A DNA stretch of 64,000 bases from Agapetus fuscipes (Eukaryota > Arthropoda > Insecta > Trichoptera > Glossosomatidae): contig OX637339.1 in NCBI GenBank assembly GCA_951799405.1, forward strand, positions 10,354,001 to 10,418,000, in the 5' to 3' direction. This document shows positions 10,887 to 21,724 of the stretch, piece after piece (the first letter of the stretch is position 1; each line of letters starts with the position of its first letter). The notes beneath the pieces were generated by a model that was given only the letters and a program-made list of their open reading frames with translations, did no database searches and had not been told where the DNA came from. The translations under genes were made by a program, and so were the position numbers.

Positions 10887-10952
10887 TACATACATACATA
10901 CATACACACATCCTTCTTTATAGATATAGATAGATAGATAGATAGATAGATT
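10887..10952 (+). repeat. (CATA)n and (GATA)n microsatellites
   Basis: A short CATA run, a caca joint, then several GATA units before ttattcacg. Confidence 0.92.
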
Positions 10953-11071
10953 ATTCACGTACAATCTATAGCAGGCTTAGGTTAGGTTAGGCGAGGAGCA
11001 AAATCATATGAGTTTGGAATGTCTGATCTATAGTTCAACTATATCCGCATTTAAGCCTTTGCGCCATGAAT

Positions 11072-11143
11072 GACCGGTCCGCTGTCTAGTCAATGTTACC
11101 GACTCGTAATCAAAAGGTCATGGGTTCGATTCTCAGCGGAGCA
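11072..11143 (+). mobile_element. SINE-B-type tRNA-like head
   Basis: gaccggtccgctgtctagtc (A-box side) and gggttcgattctcagcgga (B-box side) match the SINE-B head. An A/T linker then leads directly into headless SINE-A. Confidence 0.75.
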
Positions 11144-11170
11144 TAAAATAATAAAAAATAACATAAAAAA

Positions 11171-11461
11171 CATTCCATGCCGAGAGCAAGGGTTCCATCC
11201 CCACCAAAGGTTTAAGAAATGATTTCCCATTTCGGTTTTATTTTAAATACAGAATAAATACCGGAAAGGATTACTCAGCCATCACAAGAAATGAGAATCA
11301 GCCCTCTCGAAAGATGGGAAACCTCCACTTCAACTGAAGTCGTTGGCTTGAGGCCGGCCCCCTTACCTGAAAAATAAATAGGTCCCGAATCGCCAAATGC
11401 CACCCCTTCGGAGATAACGCAGGAAAGAAGTTAGACTGTATGTGTAGCTTAGTTGTGTTTA
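11171..11461 (+). mobile_element. SINE-A starting at the anticodon region
   Basis: Begins cattccatgccgagagcaa and is otherwise complete to tagcttagttgtgttt. It follows the SINE-B head, giving a fused two-head structure. Confidence 0.88.
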
Positions 11462-11497
11462 CTATTTTTTTTTAAATAATATATATTATCTTCGCTG

Positions 11498-11568
11498 GGT
11501 CACCAACAAAGCTTGCAGAGGACTGTTTATGGTTTACGCAAAGGCAGCGCTCACCAAATAAATAAACA
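11498..11568 (+). mobile_element. SINE-B, 3' fragment
   Basis: gcttgcagagg ... cagcgctcaccaaataaata matches the SINE-B end. Confidence 0.65.
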
Positions 11569-12026
11569 ATTATTTTAAAGATTTTTACTAAGGTTTTTAG
11601 AGGCTAGTAGCTGAGCAAGTTACTTGACTCGCAAGTGGACTTGTGTGCACACGACTCGACTATGTTTAGGTTTATTTGAGTCGCTTGTACGCCGACACCA
11701 CGTTTACGATTTCCCTCTAAATCGGAGGTTGCCGTCATGACTCAGCCAGAAACAAAGACTGAAATGGCTCACCTCCATTTGACTACAAATTGTAAAACAA
11801 AATCTCGAATTTTTACAGTGCTGTTAGGCTGTGTTGTTTCAACATTAGCTTGTGTACTACTTTACTTTTACTTTTCGTATGGCTGGCAAGAATAGCGTAT
11901 TTTTAGCCATTGCTTTGCTTCGCAGGCGTAGAACTATTTTCCAAATTTCACCTATCTTATGAACGACTGCTTTTCTCGGACTTCCTTTTCCTCTGTTGCG
12001 TTTCACAATTTTCTTTATTTACAATA
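11569..12026. other. Unassigned
   Basis: No exon or repeat recognised. Confidence 0.4.
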
Positions 12027-12250
12027 TGTAGGTACTGTAAAAATGGTTCACTCTGCCAATGTCACCCCTTTTTTACGGAAGGTCGGCAAGAGTTGCAGAG
12101 CTTATGTTCATTTGTGTTTTTTTTTATGTTGTAGCTTGTAGGTTCACATGCAGTACGAGTATATGTTAGCGCGAAATTATACATGTGTACTTGTGGGAAT
12201 GTATAATATGTTTTATGAATCTTGAATGTAAGATATATTATTATAGATAG
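12027..12250 (+). mobile_element. LD copy
   Basis: Starts at the taggtactgtaaaaatgg region and ends in a tattatagatagat tail. The first ~30 bp of the unit are missing. Confidence 0.83.
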
Positions 12251-12264
12251 ATTTAAAAAAATAA

Positions 12265-12565
12265 AACAACTACGCTGCGCAAATAAAGCAACTTCTTACC
12301 GCGTTGACCCCGGACAGGTAGCATGTAGTATGAGGAACATATTTATTTACACAGATAAAGAACGGATCCGTACGCCAGCCACTTCGCTTCAATTGGGGAT
12401 TTCCTAGCTTCCGAGTTGACTGATTAAATTTTTTTCAAGTTGAGAAAACCTTGCCGGTAGCTTAATTTTGGGTTTGAAATAAGCACTGCAACAGGAAATC
12501 ATTTCTGATACCCAGTGTGGATCAAACCCTAGACCTTTAAGCATTCTATCAACTATTGACCGGAT
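12265..12565 (-). mobile_element. SINE-A, subfamily with altered 3' end
   Basis: Shares with the 25.0-25.3 kb copy an unusual 3' part (actacgctgc, ggtagcatgtagta, atatttatttacacagataa), so these two form a subfamily. The B box has decayed. Confidence 0.8.
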
Positions 12566-13112
12566 CCTTTTATTACCAGAATATATGTAAATAAATGCCG
12601 TGCGCACAAATGACCCGGTAACTACAATAAACAAATTATGGACTTCATTGCTCCAGATAAAAAACCTTTGTAATCAGATCATGAACTGTGCACAAAGTAT
12701 AAAACAATACCTTCAACTCAACCAAAAATTTATAGAAACTAGAACCGTCACTAGAGGTGATATTTTAGTTTCCGTACATTTTATCTAACGCTATGATTGA
12801 GTTTACACGTCATATTTTTTTACAAACGACCGTGACCAAAATATACGAAGAAATTAATATTAGTTATGTTTTGTTTTTATTATTTTTTATATATATAATT
12901 GCGTGTTGATTTCGTGGGATTATTAACTAAATGATTATTAAAAAGTAACTATTTTTTATAACACTTATTAATTTATAAGATTCAGTACTTAGTTTCCAAT
13001 ATAACTTGGTTACTTTATACTAGATTGCAATTGTTTTCCTTTAAGTTTTTTTTTGAGGATATTGCGGTTTTAAAAATTTAAATGCTATTTATAATTCGTA
13101 TTCCTTGATTAT
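12566..13112. mobile_element. Mostly unassigned; FB2 fold-back copy at 12718-12795
   Basis: At 12718-12795 an inverted repeat pairs tttatagaaactagaac with its mirror around tcactagaggtga. The same plan occurs at 57.7 kb. The remainder is AT-rich. Confidence 0.5.
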
Positions 13113-13180
13113 TAGGTTGGTATGAAGCTGACCACCCATACTGTTAAAATTGGTAAACCTTGCCAACGTGACCTCTGTTA
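13113..13180 (+). mobile_element. LD, 5' fragment
   Basis: ggttggtatgaagctgacc and cccatactgtt identify it; it breaks off at ccaacgtgacc. Confidence 0.75.
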
Positions 13181-13189
13181 GTCGAAGAA

Positions 13190-13345
13190 CAAAAAATATT
13201 GGAATGTGGCCCTAAGTACGGAGCTTACACAAAAATAATTAAAATATGCTAAAATCTAATTAAAATTTAACTAAATAAAATAAAATTAAAGTCCTGTCCG
13301 CACAATGCGAACATTGCAAATCAACCGCCATTTCTTTCACCCCTT
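13190..13345 (-). pseudogene. LD-LINE C-terminus and 3' UTR, opposite orientation
   Basis: The minus strand encodes GVKEMAVDL just before AT-rich 3' UTR. The KEMAVDL ending is the same as at 54.3 kb. It lies head-to-head with the + strand LD fragment. Confidence 0.65.
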
Positions 13346-13804
13346 GCATGCTTATTTGATTTTGATAATTGCCGATAGAAGTGGCACAGAAAGAAGAAGA
13401 ACTGGGATCCGCACATATTTTATATCTTAAATACAGATAGTCCTTACTTACTGGGGTTAGAAAATGTTCCTCTGCATTCACACAATACAATTCATTGACA
13501 TTTCTACCCCAAAATGTTCGGTATCTGATAATTGAAAACGCGTATTCTATTTATATATCTAGTAGGCAAAATAAATATATTTCCTTTTTATCTATTTGTT
13601 TGGAAAAGAAGGGATATTTTCAACTAAAGAAAATGCGTTATTTTCTTTACATACCAGGACTTGCAGACTTAACGGACATTGGAAGTTGTATTAAAAGATA
13701 GCAAGCAAAAAAACATGGTGGAGCGTAAACAGCTGATAGCTGTATGTATGTGTTACATTTAGCAATAGATCTATAATCTAATTTGCAAAGATATATTGTT
13801 ATTT
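13346..13804. other. Unassigned; LD tail tip at 13765-13803
   Basis: ctataatctaatttgcaaag just before the SINE-A is the LD tail in minus orientation, cut off by the SINE. Confidence 0.5.
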
Positions 13805-14124
13805 ACGCCACTAAGCTTCACATACAAATAGTGCAACTTCGAAGTGGAAGCGGCAAAAAGAAGCATGTGGTGAGTGAAACATATTATTTTTACAGGTAAG
13901 GGGGGCGGCTTACGCCAACCACTTCATTAAAGTGGGGGTTTCGCAGCACCCGAAGAGGCTGGTACTCATTTTTTGTGTAGGCTGAGTAAACCTTGCAGGT
14001 ATTTTTTTTGGATTATGAAATAAACACCGGAACGGGAAATCATTTTTCAAACACTCTTGGTGGGCTTCGAGCCCGAGCTCTCGGCATAGAATGCAAGCAC
14101 TCTACCAACTGAGCAATAGACGGT
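13805..14124 (-). mobile_element. SINE-A, near full length
   Basis: The head reads gaccgtctattgctcagttg on the minus strand. Body and 3' tail are present, with a small insertion before gcatgtggtgag. It lies 240 bp downstream (in gene sense) of the semaphorin exon. Confidence 0.88.
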
Positions 14125-14130
14125 CATCGC

Positions 14131-14272
14131 GTTTACACATACCGCATGTGAACAAAATAAAAACACAACTATCAAATGAACATAACCCTGCCGACCTTTC
14201 CTGAAAAGAGGGGATGACATTGGCAAAGTTAAACATTTTTTTAAGTATCATACTCATACCAACTTCAAAGAG
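14131..14272 (-). mobile_element. LD, 5' half
   Basis: Contains acacataccgcatgtgaac, the ccctgccgacctttcc block and catactcataccaac. It sits within the intron next to the semaphorin donor. Confidence 0.82.
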
Positions 14273-14363
14273 GAAGATCATGCAAAGTAAGTCAGATAAA
14301 GCCTGTTGTATAAAAGTGTAGTGAAGAAGATGATGAGTAAGAACGAAAAGGGCTGTGACTCAC

Positions 14364-14466
14364 ATGGCTCCCACGTAGAGGCTGTCCAGCATGACGTCCA
14401 TGTGCATGGTTCTGTAGTAGAGGTGGCCGCACGAGAACTCGCGGATGTGGGAGTGCAGCTTGTGAT
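14364..14466 (-). CDS. Sema2a: Internal exon of a class 2 semaphorin, start of Sema domain
   Basis: Secreted class 2 semaphorins are axon-guidance ligands that act through plexin B in the extracellular space. On the minus strand a consensus acceptor (ttccag) precedes the exon and a perfect donor (gtgagt) follows it. The exon is 103 bp: two bases, 33 codons, then two bases, so it is entered in phase 1 and left in phase 2. The open frame contains HIREFSCGHLYYRT and then DSLYVGA, with a final Met codon split across the donor. The E-F-S-C-G ... Y-Y-R-T ... D-x-L-Y-V-G-A-M pattern is what I know from the N-terminal Sema-domain edge of class 2 semaphorins; class 1 proteins differ here. The exon is GC-rich with codon-like base use, unlike the AT-rich surroundings. 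No neighbouring exon was found. The symbol is tentative, because 2a and 2b cannot be separated from 34 residues. Confidence 0.78.
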
Positions 14467-14614
14467 CTGGAACATAGCAATATGACATGATTACTGAAAA
14501 AACGTATTCGGAATTAAATTAAATAGTTTATTGTCTCATGTAAGGGGGTACAATTTATTTTCATAATTTTAAAATTATATGAACTGAGATATTTTACGTA
14601 ACTTCGCATTCAAC

Positions 14615-14862
14615 AGTCACTGGGTATGGATAAGGCGCCGGCTCTCGAATTTACATTATTGAAACAATCGCAAGTTTAAACACCGCCTGCGCCGTTTCCT
14701 ATGGACAATAACTTTGACCATTGTTCAACAGATGTCAATGGCAGCGATGAATTGTTAATTAAAATAATACATACTGAATTATTGATTGATAGTGTTAATA
14801 CCTGTTTCTGACCAGACAAAAGAGATTGGTGAATAGCATTCCTCTTCACAAAATTAAAAAAG
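14615..14862 (+). mobile_element. SINE-C copy
   Basis: A tRNA-like 5' part ends in gtttaaacaccgcctgcgcc. Then come gttcaacagatgtcaatgg and ggtgaatagcattcctcttc. It is inserted upstream of the semaphorin acceptor. Confidence 0.6.
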
Positions 14863-14944
14863 AAAAAAATTCTCCATCCGTTCCCGATCTTCTCAGCACT
14901 TCCCTTTTTTCAAGAAATCATTTGAACTAGATAATTCGATTCCA

Positions 14945-15180
14945 AGGTATTTGAGGACATATTTAAAAAAAAATGGAAATAGGAAGAGAAGACGGTTCTG
15001 GAGGGACCATGTAGACCGCATGAGAGAGATTAACCTGAATCGTGGCACAGGAAATACCAGACGGCCAGCGTCTACCAGGTCGCCCTCCCAAAAGATGGAA
15101 GAACAGCTGGTCTTCCGCATCACAGGAGGGAGCTCCGCAATAAACAGATGTTAGATCTAATACAAGAAGAAGAAGAAGAC
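14945..15180 (+). pseudogene. LINE C-terminal tail with (GAA)n end
   Basis: Across shifted frames it reads RKRRRFWRDHVDRM and then a TRRP..RP.KRW-like region. These are typical of the C-terminus after the RT of RTE-like insect LINEs. The 3' end is gatctaatacaagaagaag. It is homologous to 62.08-62.30 kb. Confidence 0.75.
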
Positions 15181-15808
15181 CTTGTTTAATCGAACACTTA
15201 GGTAAGTATATGCTATGTACATAGGTGTCAAGTAGACTGACAAGTGAGATGTGCTAAGTGATACTTAGTCTACCGCAATATGTGTAATGAGGACTTAAGT
15301 CAGACTTAGCGCTGATTACATATTGTATGCAAATTATATCGATGATCTCAAGCGCGCGGCTTAAGTGAGACTTATGGCGCACTCATGTTTAAGCAATAGC
15401 TATACCAAGCTATACCCTATACATAATTTTAGCCTCAAATGACGGAAACATTAGCGAAGAAGATACAATGGACTCAGCGCTTATGGTTGTGTTTTTACTT
15501 ACTTGTATGTGTGTCTTAACTTAAGTATTTGGATGGTTGCACCTACTCGTATTTGCTCGAAACTTCTGCTCGAGACGATTCTTGCATGGTCTGGTGTATG
15601 CTAGAATAGCCTTTAGTCAACCATAAATGCGGATTGCAGTGCTTTGAAGGAAATTAATACCCGATTAGTCCCCGAGCCCTAAAGCAAGAAGTACAAAAGT
15701 TAAAACTGTGAACCTAATGTGAGCGAATTCTAAAATAAAATTAATAGAAGTTTATTAAATTGAACCCAAATAATTCGTTACAACATATACCATTCACGTT
15801 AACCATTA
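15181..15808. other. Unassigned
   Basis: No exon, repeat or palindrome of note seen. Confidence 0.4.
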
Positions 15809-15818
15809 TCGTATCGTA

Positions 15819-16159
15819 GTCCGGTCGATAGCTCAGTTGGTAGAGTGCTTGCACTCCATACCGTGAGCTCGGGTTCGAATCCCACCGAGGGTGTAAGAAA
15901 TGATTTCCGGTTTCGGTGTTTATTTCAAACCCCAAAATAAAATACTGGCAAGGTTTACTCAGCCTTCACAAGAAATGAGTACCAGCCCTCTCGGGAGCTG
16001 GGAAACCCCCCCTTCAACTGAAGTGGTTGGCGTAAGGCTGGCCCCTTAGCTGTAAAAATAAATAGGTTCAAATCACCATATGCGACCCCTTCGGGGATAA
16101 CGCGGCAAGAAGTTACACTATATGTGTAGTTTAGTTGCGTTTTTTTTGCGTATAATATG
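15819..16159 (+). mobile_element. SINE-A, full length with target-site duplication
   Basis: The flanking 10 bp tcgtatcgta is identical at 15809-15818 and 16160-16169. This fixes the element at about 341 bp. It has an intact A box (tagctcagttggtagag), B box (ggttcgaatcc), a body and a T-rich 3' end. It is the best reference copy for family boundaries. Confidence 0.94.
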
Positions 16160-16419
16160 TCGTATCGTATAGAACTGTTTATTCTGTAAAGTTTGATCAA
16201 TTAATTAACGGATATTGTAGCATCTGCACTCCAGTTAATTGATATTTCGTTGAGTGCCATATAATCACTTGATTAACCGAACATTAATCGTTAACAATGT
16301 CTTCGTTTCTTTAATTGTTTTTAAATTGAGCGAGTGAAACATTCTTACAGAGATGAATAAGTCACGGCCGGCTTTTTTTTAAGCCAAGCAGCGAAATTGC
16401 GCAACTAAGCTAAACATAT

Positions 16420-16666
16420 CTATAATCTAAGCTGCAAAGATATGCTAACATTTAAGATGCATATTAAATGAATGCGCATTGATAGGCACATGTAGGTTAA
16501 CGCCTACACATTCTGCATGTGTGCATACATATAATAAAAAAAATCTCACATGAACATACGCCTTGAAACTCCTGCCGCATTTCCCTGAAACGGGGTGGCA
16601 TTGGCAAAAGTGAAGATTTTTTTACAGCACGGGAGGTCAGCCTCATACTAACCTATCAGTCAAGGC
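16420..16666 (-). mobile_element. LD copy, near full length
   Basis: Both ends present. A 30-bp SINE-A 3' tip (gcaactaagctaaacat) lies just before it at 16399-16418. Confidence 0.85.
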
Positions 16667-16929
16667 GAGAGATAGTGCAACTATTCAAAGCGTCGTCCTC
16701 GAAGAGGTCGCACGTGGCATTCCGCTATTGCGCTCAGGGTGGCCAAAGCCTCTGCAAGGTTGCCTCCACTTCCACCTTAATTTTAATCTCACTCTTTTTC
16801 ATACATTCCCTCCTTCAATGTAGAGTAAATTGAGAAGAATGTAGAATGTAGAATACGTACTTGTATGTAAATGACATTGAAATCGTTAAGATTTTATTGA
16901 AAAACCCACTTGCAACTTTCATTATACTA

Positions 16930-17003
16930 CACATGCAGCATGTGTAAGCGCGAGCTTACACGTGCCTGCCTACAAGCCTGTGGACTCCATTTAACATTAT
17001 TTC
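16930..17003 (+). mobile_element. LD, internal fragment
   Basis: acacatgcagcatgtgtaag ... cgtgcctgcctacaagcc matches the LD centre. Confidence 0.7.
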
Positions 17004-17209
17004 ATTAATTTTTTACTCAGTAAAACATATTATTTCACACATTTTCCACGCCATAAATAAATAATAGGACCATTTGTGTGGTGATTACTATTTTTCTGTG
17101 CATCCTACCTCAAGAGCGCTCAGCGAGATTCGTCGTCGCTATAGACAGTTCGCTGCCTTAGTTCTTGTTTATCGTAAACGCCATTGAGAAAATTTTACAT
17201 AAGCAATGT

Positions 17210-17370
17210 TTGCAAGTGTACTGGACCAATGTGTCTTATGAAAACAAAAAAAATATATAAAAAATATTTAAAATAACTCTCACTTATCGAGTTTTACGGT
17301 TTTTCTTAGCTCAGATTGTGTAGAATTTGATTCTTAAGACAACTGCATGAAAAAGTCATATTTGACAAGA
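17210..17370 (+). repeat. RepF copy
   Basis: Starts gtgtactggaccaatgtgtc and ends ttcttaagacaactgcatga. Also found at 35.2 (minus) and 35.97 kb. Confidence 0.65.
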
Positions 17371-18614
17371 TTGGCGTATACGATAAACAAGAACTGGGGG
17401 CAGCGAGTTGCTAAGGCTGATGGACTATTGGACAATATTACAGATTCCATTTGTTTACCAATCCATAATTGTCTACTTCATATAATACATTTCACTCATT
17501 TTTTACTCCGCATTCTTCATTTTTTACCCCGCATTACATATTCCCCTCATTTTCCCATCATTACAATGGCAAATATATGTGAAGAGGAGCATGGCAACAC
17601 TCCGCGCTGGGTTTATCGAAACCTCCAATATATCTCACACTCCGTAAATCTTGCATTAAAAAAATCCACTCGGAATGAATATCCGTCTACAGTCCTTAGC
17701 CATACTTTTCACGCACTACAGTATTAAAAAAATTACAAACTTTGTAATGAAAATTTAAGCACTTATTTAACAATTTCTTTAAATTCTCCTTTCAAATCTT
17801 CACCATGGTACATTACTATTTCTTTTTATTCTCTTCCTATTTTCTTGCTTCGAATAACTTCTTCGGAGCTTTGTTAAGTTTTAATTGAATTTAATATTTT
17901 TGACGTATATTTATGACTCTTGTAACAAAAGAGCTTGAAATTTGTGGAGAAAAGACTTCACTTTATACCGCTTAGCGACGATAACCACGTTCTATTCCGT
18001 CATGGGGATTCATACGAAAGATTTCACACGGTTTGTCAGGCAATCCCATCCAAAACCATAGACAAATCGGACAAAAATCGTGCTGCGTGAAGAGACGTGA
18101 AAAACAAAAAGGCATGAAGATTGCAACATTTTGAGAGAAGAGGCTCTAAAACAAGGAAAATAACCAAAGAACTGATCTAAGGACTAGACGTTGCGTCTTG
18201 CAATTAGGTCATGGACCATTGCCTCCGTTTCTTCGCTTACTTTATATATTCACCTCCCAATATATTCGCATCTACTTTGCATGCGTGAATTTGCGAATCC
18301 CATTTAATACCGGGATAAATAATGTTATATGGGTCATCTGCGCTAGGGATGGTCAGCCTACTTTTTTGCTGTCATATTTCACTTTAGGGTTGGAACATAT
18401 CACTTACCAGGGTGCTCAAGTGAGATGTCTGTAGGGATGGGCGATCTCATATGTTTGGAATGATGGTTATTCGAATATTGATATTGTTATGAATGTGTGT
18501 CAGTGTGTTTTCTACTTGTGTGAGAGTGTCTGTGTCTTTAGATATAGGTGTTTAAATAAATATACTTGTATTTTTTCGATGGTGTGAGCATTCACTAGAA
18601 TCTTCTAATTAAGG
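17371..18614. other. Unassigned
   Basis: A short imperfect cattttttac..cgcatt repeat lies near 17490-17560. A 126-codon open frame at 17347-17727 has no recognisable domain and is probably chance. Confidence 0.4.
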
Positions 18615-18618
18615 ATAT

Positions 18619-19071
18619 TGTTACGTTTCTTCCGAGGGTCCTTAATTAAAACACAAGTTCAACACAAGTTAGCCATACAGTTTATTTACACAGACTTTCT
18701 TACAATAGATTACTTTTAACAGACTTATTTTAACAGATTTATTTTAACACACTTATTTATTTCGTACAGATTACAGTTATTTTACACCATATTGGTCGCC
18801 CTAGTAACTAGATATTCCTCTGTGTGAGTGCTTTGAAAGACTACTCGCTCCAGCGGATTGTCACCCTTCTTATAGCGGAACCTAGGGGCCATTCCAGCAG
18901 GCCCTAGAAAGTTCCACCACCACACTTGTATAGACGATTCTGGACATATTTATTTCTTGAAGAGTCCATTTTCTACCCACATACACACCTTCCAACTACA
19001 ATCGTCTGGGCCAGAACATTCTCTCAAAACACACGTACACTAATAAGCATCTACCAGTGTATTTCGTTACA
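18619..19071 (-). mobile_element. Solo LTR
   Basis: A 453-bp block with TG..CA ends (minus strand tgtaacgaaa ... cgtaaca) flanked by atat at 18615-18618 and 19072-19075, a 4-bp duplication typical of Gypsy-like LTR elements. On the minus strand a TATA-like ctataagaaggg lies near the middle, followed by AATAAA motifs towards the end, which sets the orientation. No gag or pol lies beside it. Confidence 0.72.
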
Positions 19072-19075
19072 ATAT

Positions 19076-19696
19076 TATAGCGTGGTCTCGCGTGTGTATA
19101 GAGATATACCTAAAGATAGAGACCGAGATATTTTGAAGGGAGACTAGTATCAGAGCCGTTGAGCTGAACAGTTAAAAAGCCACTCTGTAATCGAACCAAA
19201 TGTGAACGGAATCTTAAAATAAAATAACTTTTTATATAAAAAAAGTTTTCTTTTAAATTGAATTCGGTCACTCTTTGATTCAAAAGATAAAAAACGCATT
19301 GCCAAACATAACGCTTCTTCAAAATATTACAATATTTTTTTTTGTTATCATTTTTTTTTAACTAGAATAACTTTTTTATACTGCATAAAAATTGAGATAA
19401 ATAAACACGCCTGAATTTTTCATTAATTTCAATCTTACACGAAGAGAAAGATTTAATAAAAAAAATGATACATTTAGGGGATGTAGCTGCAATACTTACT
19501 AGCGCATAACATGTTTATTCGAAAATACAAAAAATAATTCGAAAATATTATTATACATTCGAATCGCAAAAATTTTTTTCATCATTAGAATTAAATTCGC
19601 ATTTAAAATAAGTACCATCGTCGTCCCTCAATAATAATATACCGATCTATATTGAGGTATATTTATGAGCTCTTGGTGATGTTTCACATGTTTGCC
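19076..19696. other. Unassigned AT-rich stretch
   Basis: Nothing recognised. Confidence 0.4.
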
Positions 19697-19757
19697 TTTT
19701 GAGCGTGTGGAATCTTTTTTTTCCACAGGTAAGGGAGGCAACCTTACGCCACAACAG
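19697..19757 (-). mobile_element. SINE-A, short fragment
   Basis: gtgtggaatc ... ccacaggtaagggagg..ccttacgcca corresponds to the 3' third of SINE-A. Confidence 0.65.
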
Positions 19758-20220
19758 ATACATTATTTTTTCGTAATCCGATCAACCTTCACACGATTCA
19801 AATCGAGGGTGATCTACACGTTTATTTTTAATTCTGTTGGCTTTTCATTTGGTCTGAATCCGTTGAGTGGTTTAGCCAGGCATAGATAACAACGTTGTCC
19901 ATAAATGAGAATTTCATATGAAAAAATATGCTTTTTCTATGTTGTCCGACCAACATCAAAGTTCACAGGAACGATTCCGATAATATTTATCCCTGACAAA
20001 TTTGCTAAAATATAATGAGCGGTTTCGTCAGGAATGAGGAACAACTTTTCCATACATTTTATATGCAAAAAAAACATTAAACTACGCAGAAACCATCCCG
20101 AGAATATTTTACACGTTTTCTGAAAAAAACATTAAATTCAGTTGAGCAGTTTAGGATTCCATAGGAAACCAATATATATGTACATAAATACATACATTCA
20201 ATTTTATATAATAGAATATA
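19758..20220 (+). repeat. RTE-like 3' end, decayed
   Basis: A run of motifs resembles the noncoding 3' part at 10.05-10.3 kb: caacgttgtcc, atgagcggttt, gttgagcagtttagg and terminal acataaatacataca. Confidence 0.45.
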
Positions 20221-20530
20221 TTATGTACTTTTACATACCTACTCCCCATGCGTGGAGAAAATATCGACACAGATAAGGCGGGTTCTCATTATAATACATT
20301 AAAATAACAAAAAGTTACAAAAAAGAATTTCCTTTCCAAGAAAAGAAGGGGACACAGCTCACGCTGGATAAAAGAAGATATAAGGAAGTAAAATACTCAA
20401 GAGTATAGCTCTGAAAAAGTCGCACACAGATATTGTAGCGAAACGTCAGATACAAATAAATGCAATTAAACACGTTCAATACTATAAAGAGCACTATCAA
20501 GAATCATAGAATTGGCATTTGTATTCAACA
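20221..20530. other. Unassigned
   Basis: Nothing recognised. Confidence 0.4.
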
Positions 20531-20660
20531 TAGGTCCATGCAGCCTTACAACAACTGAGTTTTGCTTGAGAATTGGCTGTTTCCACAGCGGCGACCAAAC
20601 TCGCAGAGGGCTCTTGAGGTGTGATTCACACAACAAAAGCGCTCACCAAATAAATCATAC
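20531..20660 (+). mobile_element. SINE-B, 3' two-thirds
   Basis: From aggtccatgcagccttaca to gcgctcaccaaataaatcat; no tRNA head. The LD copy abuts its tail. Confidence 0.85.
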
Positions 20661-20908
20661 TAATCTAATCTAAGTTGCAAAGATATGTTACATTGGAGAT
20701 TCATATTACATGCATTCTCACAACCAGACATGTACAAGTTTGCGCTTGCACATGCCTCATGTGTGCCTACAACATAAAAACCAAATCTCAAATGGACATA
20801 CACCCTGCAACTCTTGCCGTCCTTCCCTGTAACAGGGGTGACATTGGCAAAGTGAACCATTTTTACAGCATGGGTGGTCAGCCGCATACCAACCTATAAG
20901 TCAAGGAA
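20661..20908 (-). mobile_element. LD at the 3' end of an LD-LINE fragment
   Basis: Very similar to 53.93-54.19 kb, including private variants (cctgtaacagggg, gccgcatacc). Confidence 0.9.
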
Positions 20909-21030
20909 CATACACGATAAATTACATTTTTAAATCAATAAATAATAATATATATGGACATCAAAAACTAAACAAATTTCACTTTAATAAACCAACCGCC
21001 AACATTACAGATCAACCGCCATTTCTTATT
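20909..21030 (-). pseudogene. LD-LINE 3' UTR and last codons
   Basis: Matches 54.19-54.32 kb through the AT-rich UTR to the codons for KEMAVDL (gatcaaccgccatttctt on +), where similarity stops. Confidence 0.82.
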
Positions 21031-21429
21031 GATTTTTATATTTTTTAGAAACAAATTCTGATGAAACACTGCTTCTTTTCACAAGAGATCAATTTTGTTT
21101 CTAAGAACTATAAAAATCAATAAATATGAATTTTCACAGTTTTAATACACAAACCATAAAAAATATAAATGATACTCATATTATTATTATAAACTTAGTG
21201 TATCAATATAATGATAGCATATCTCTCGTGCAGCTCCGCAAGATTCTGCAGTAGGTACCACAAATCAGAGGATTTCCTGGGCGGGTGTTGGCCCCCCATA
21301 ACCCAGTTAAGGCAATTAGTTTGATAGCCGGACTACCAAAGTCCTGCAGAGGCTGACCTCACCTAACGAAGTACATTCACAGGGGCTAGATGGGTGACAG
21401 AGAAGAATTTAAAATATAATATATGGATG
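21031..21429. other. Unassigned
   Basis: Nothing recognised. Confidence 0.4.
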
Positions 21430-21644
21430 AGAGTTACAAAATGGTTCACTTTGCCAATGTCACCCCTGTTTCAGGGAATGTCGGCAAGAGTTGCAGGGCT
21501 TATGTTCATTTGAGGTTTGGATTTTATTTGTAAGTACACAATCAGCATTTGTAAGCGCGAACTACACGTGTTTGTTTGTGGGCATACATCTGAGAGCTTT
21601 GAATGAATATATCCTTGCAACTTAGATTATAGATTATAGAGTTA
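21430..21644 (+). mobile_element. LD copy lacking its first 40 bp
   Basis: Good match from tggttcactttgccaatgtc to the cttagattatagattatag tail. Confidence 0.87.
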
Positions 21645-21724
21645 CTGACGCTGATGTATCGAAGTGAAGCAGGGAAATTAAAAAAAAACTAATTTATTAA
21701 AATAATACAAGCTTTAAACCAATA

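Larger units (their letters stand above)
9701..10950 (+). repeat. 649-bp tandem duplication
   Basis: The unit starting gcattccatgccgagatct at 9701 recurs at 10350 with only scattered changes. Each unit holds a SINE-A remnant, an LD remnant, an RTE-like 3' end (gatgagcggtttatgagt), a (CATA)n run and a (GATA)n run. The first copy has a long CATA run and the second a short one. Confidence 0.9.

Noticed and set aside
15819..15890. Functional tRNA gene at intact A/B boxes
   Set aside because: The head is followed by the conserved SINE-A body and bounded by a TSD; acceptor-stem pairing is poor. The same holds for the other tRNA-like heads.
17347..17727. 126-codon open frame on +
   Set aside because: Low-complexity, AT-driven, no motif and no splice or promoter context.
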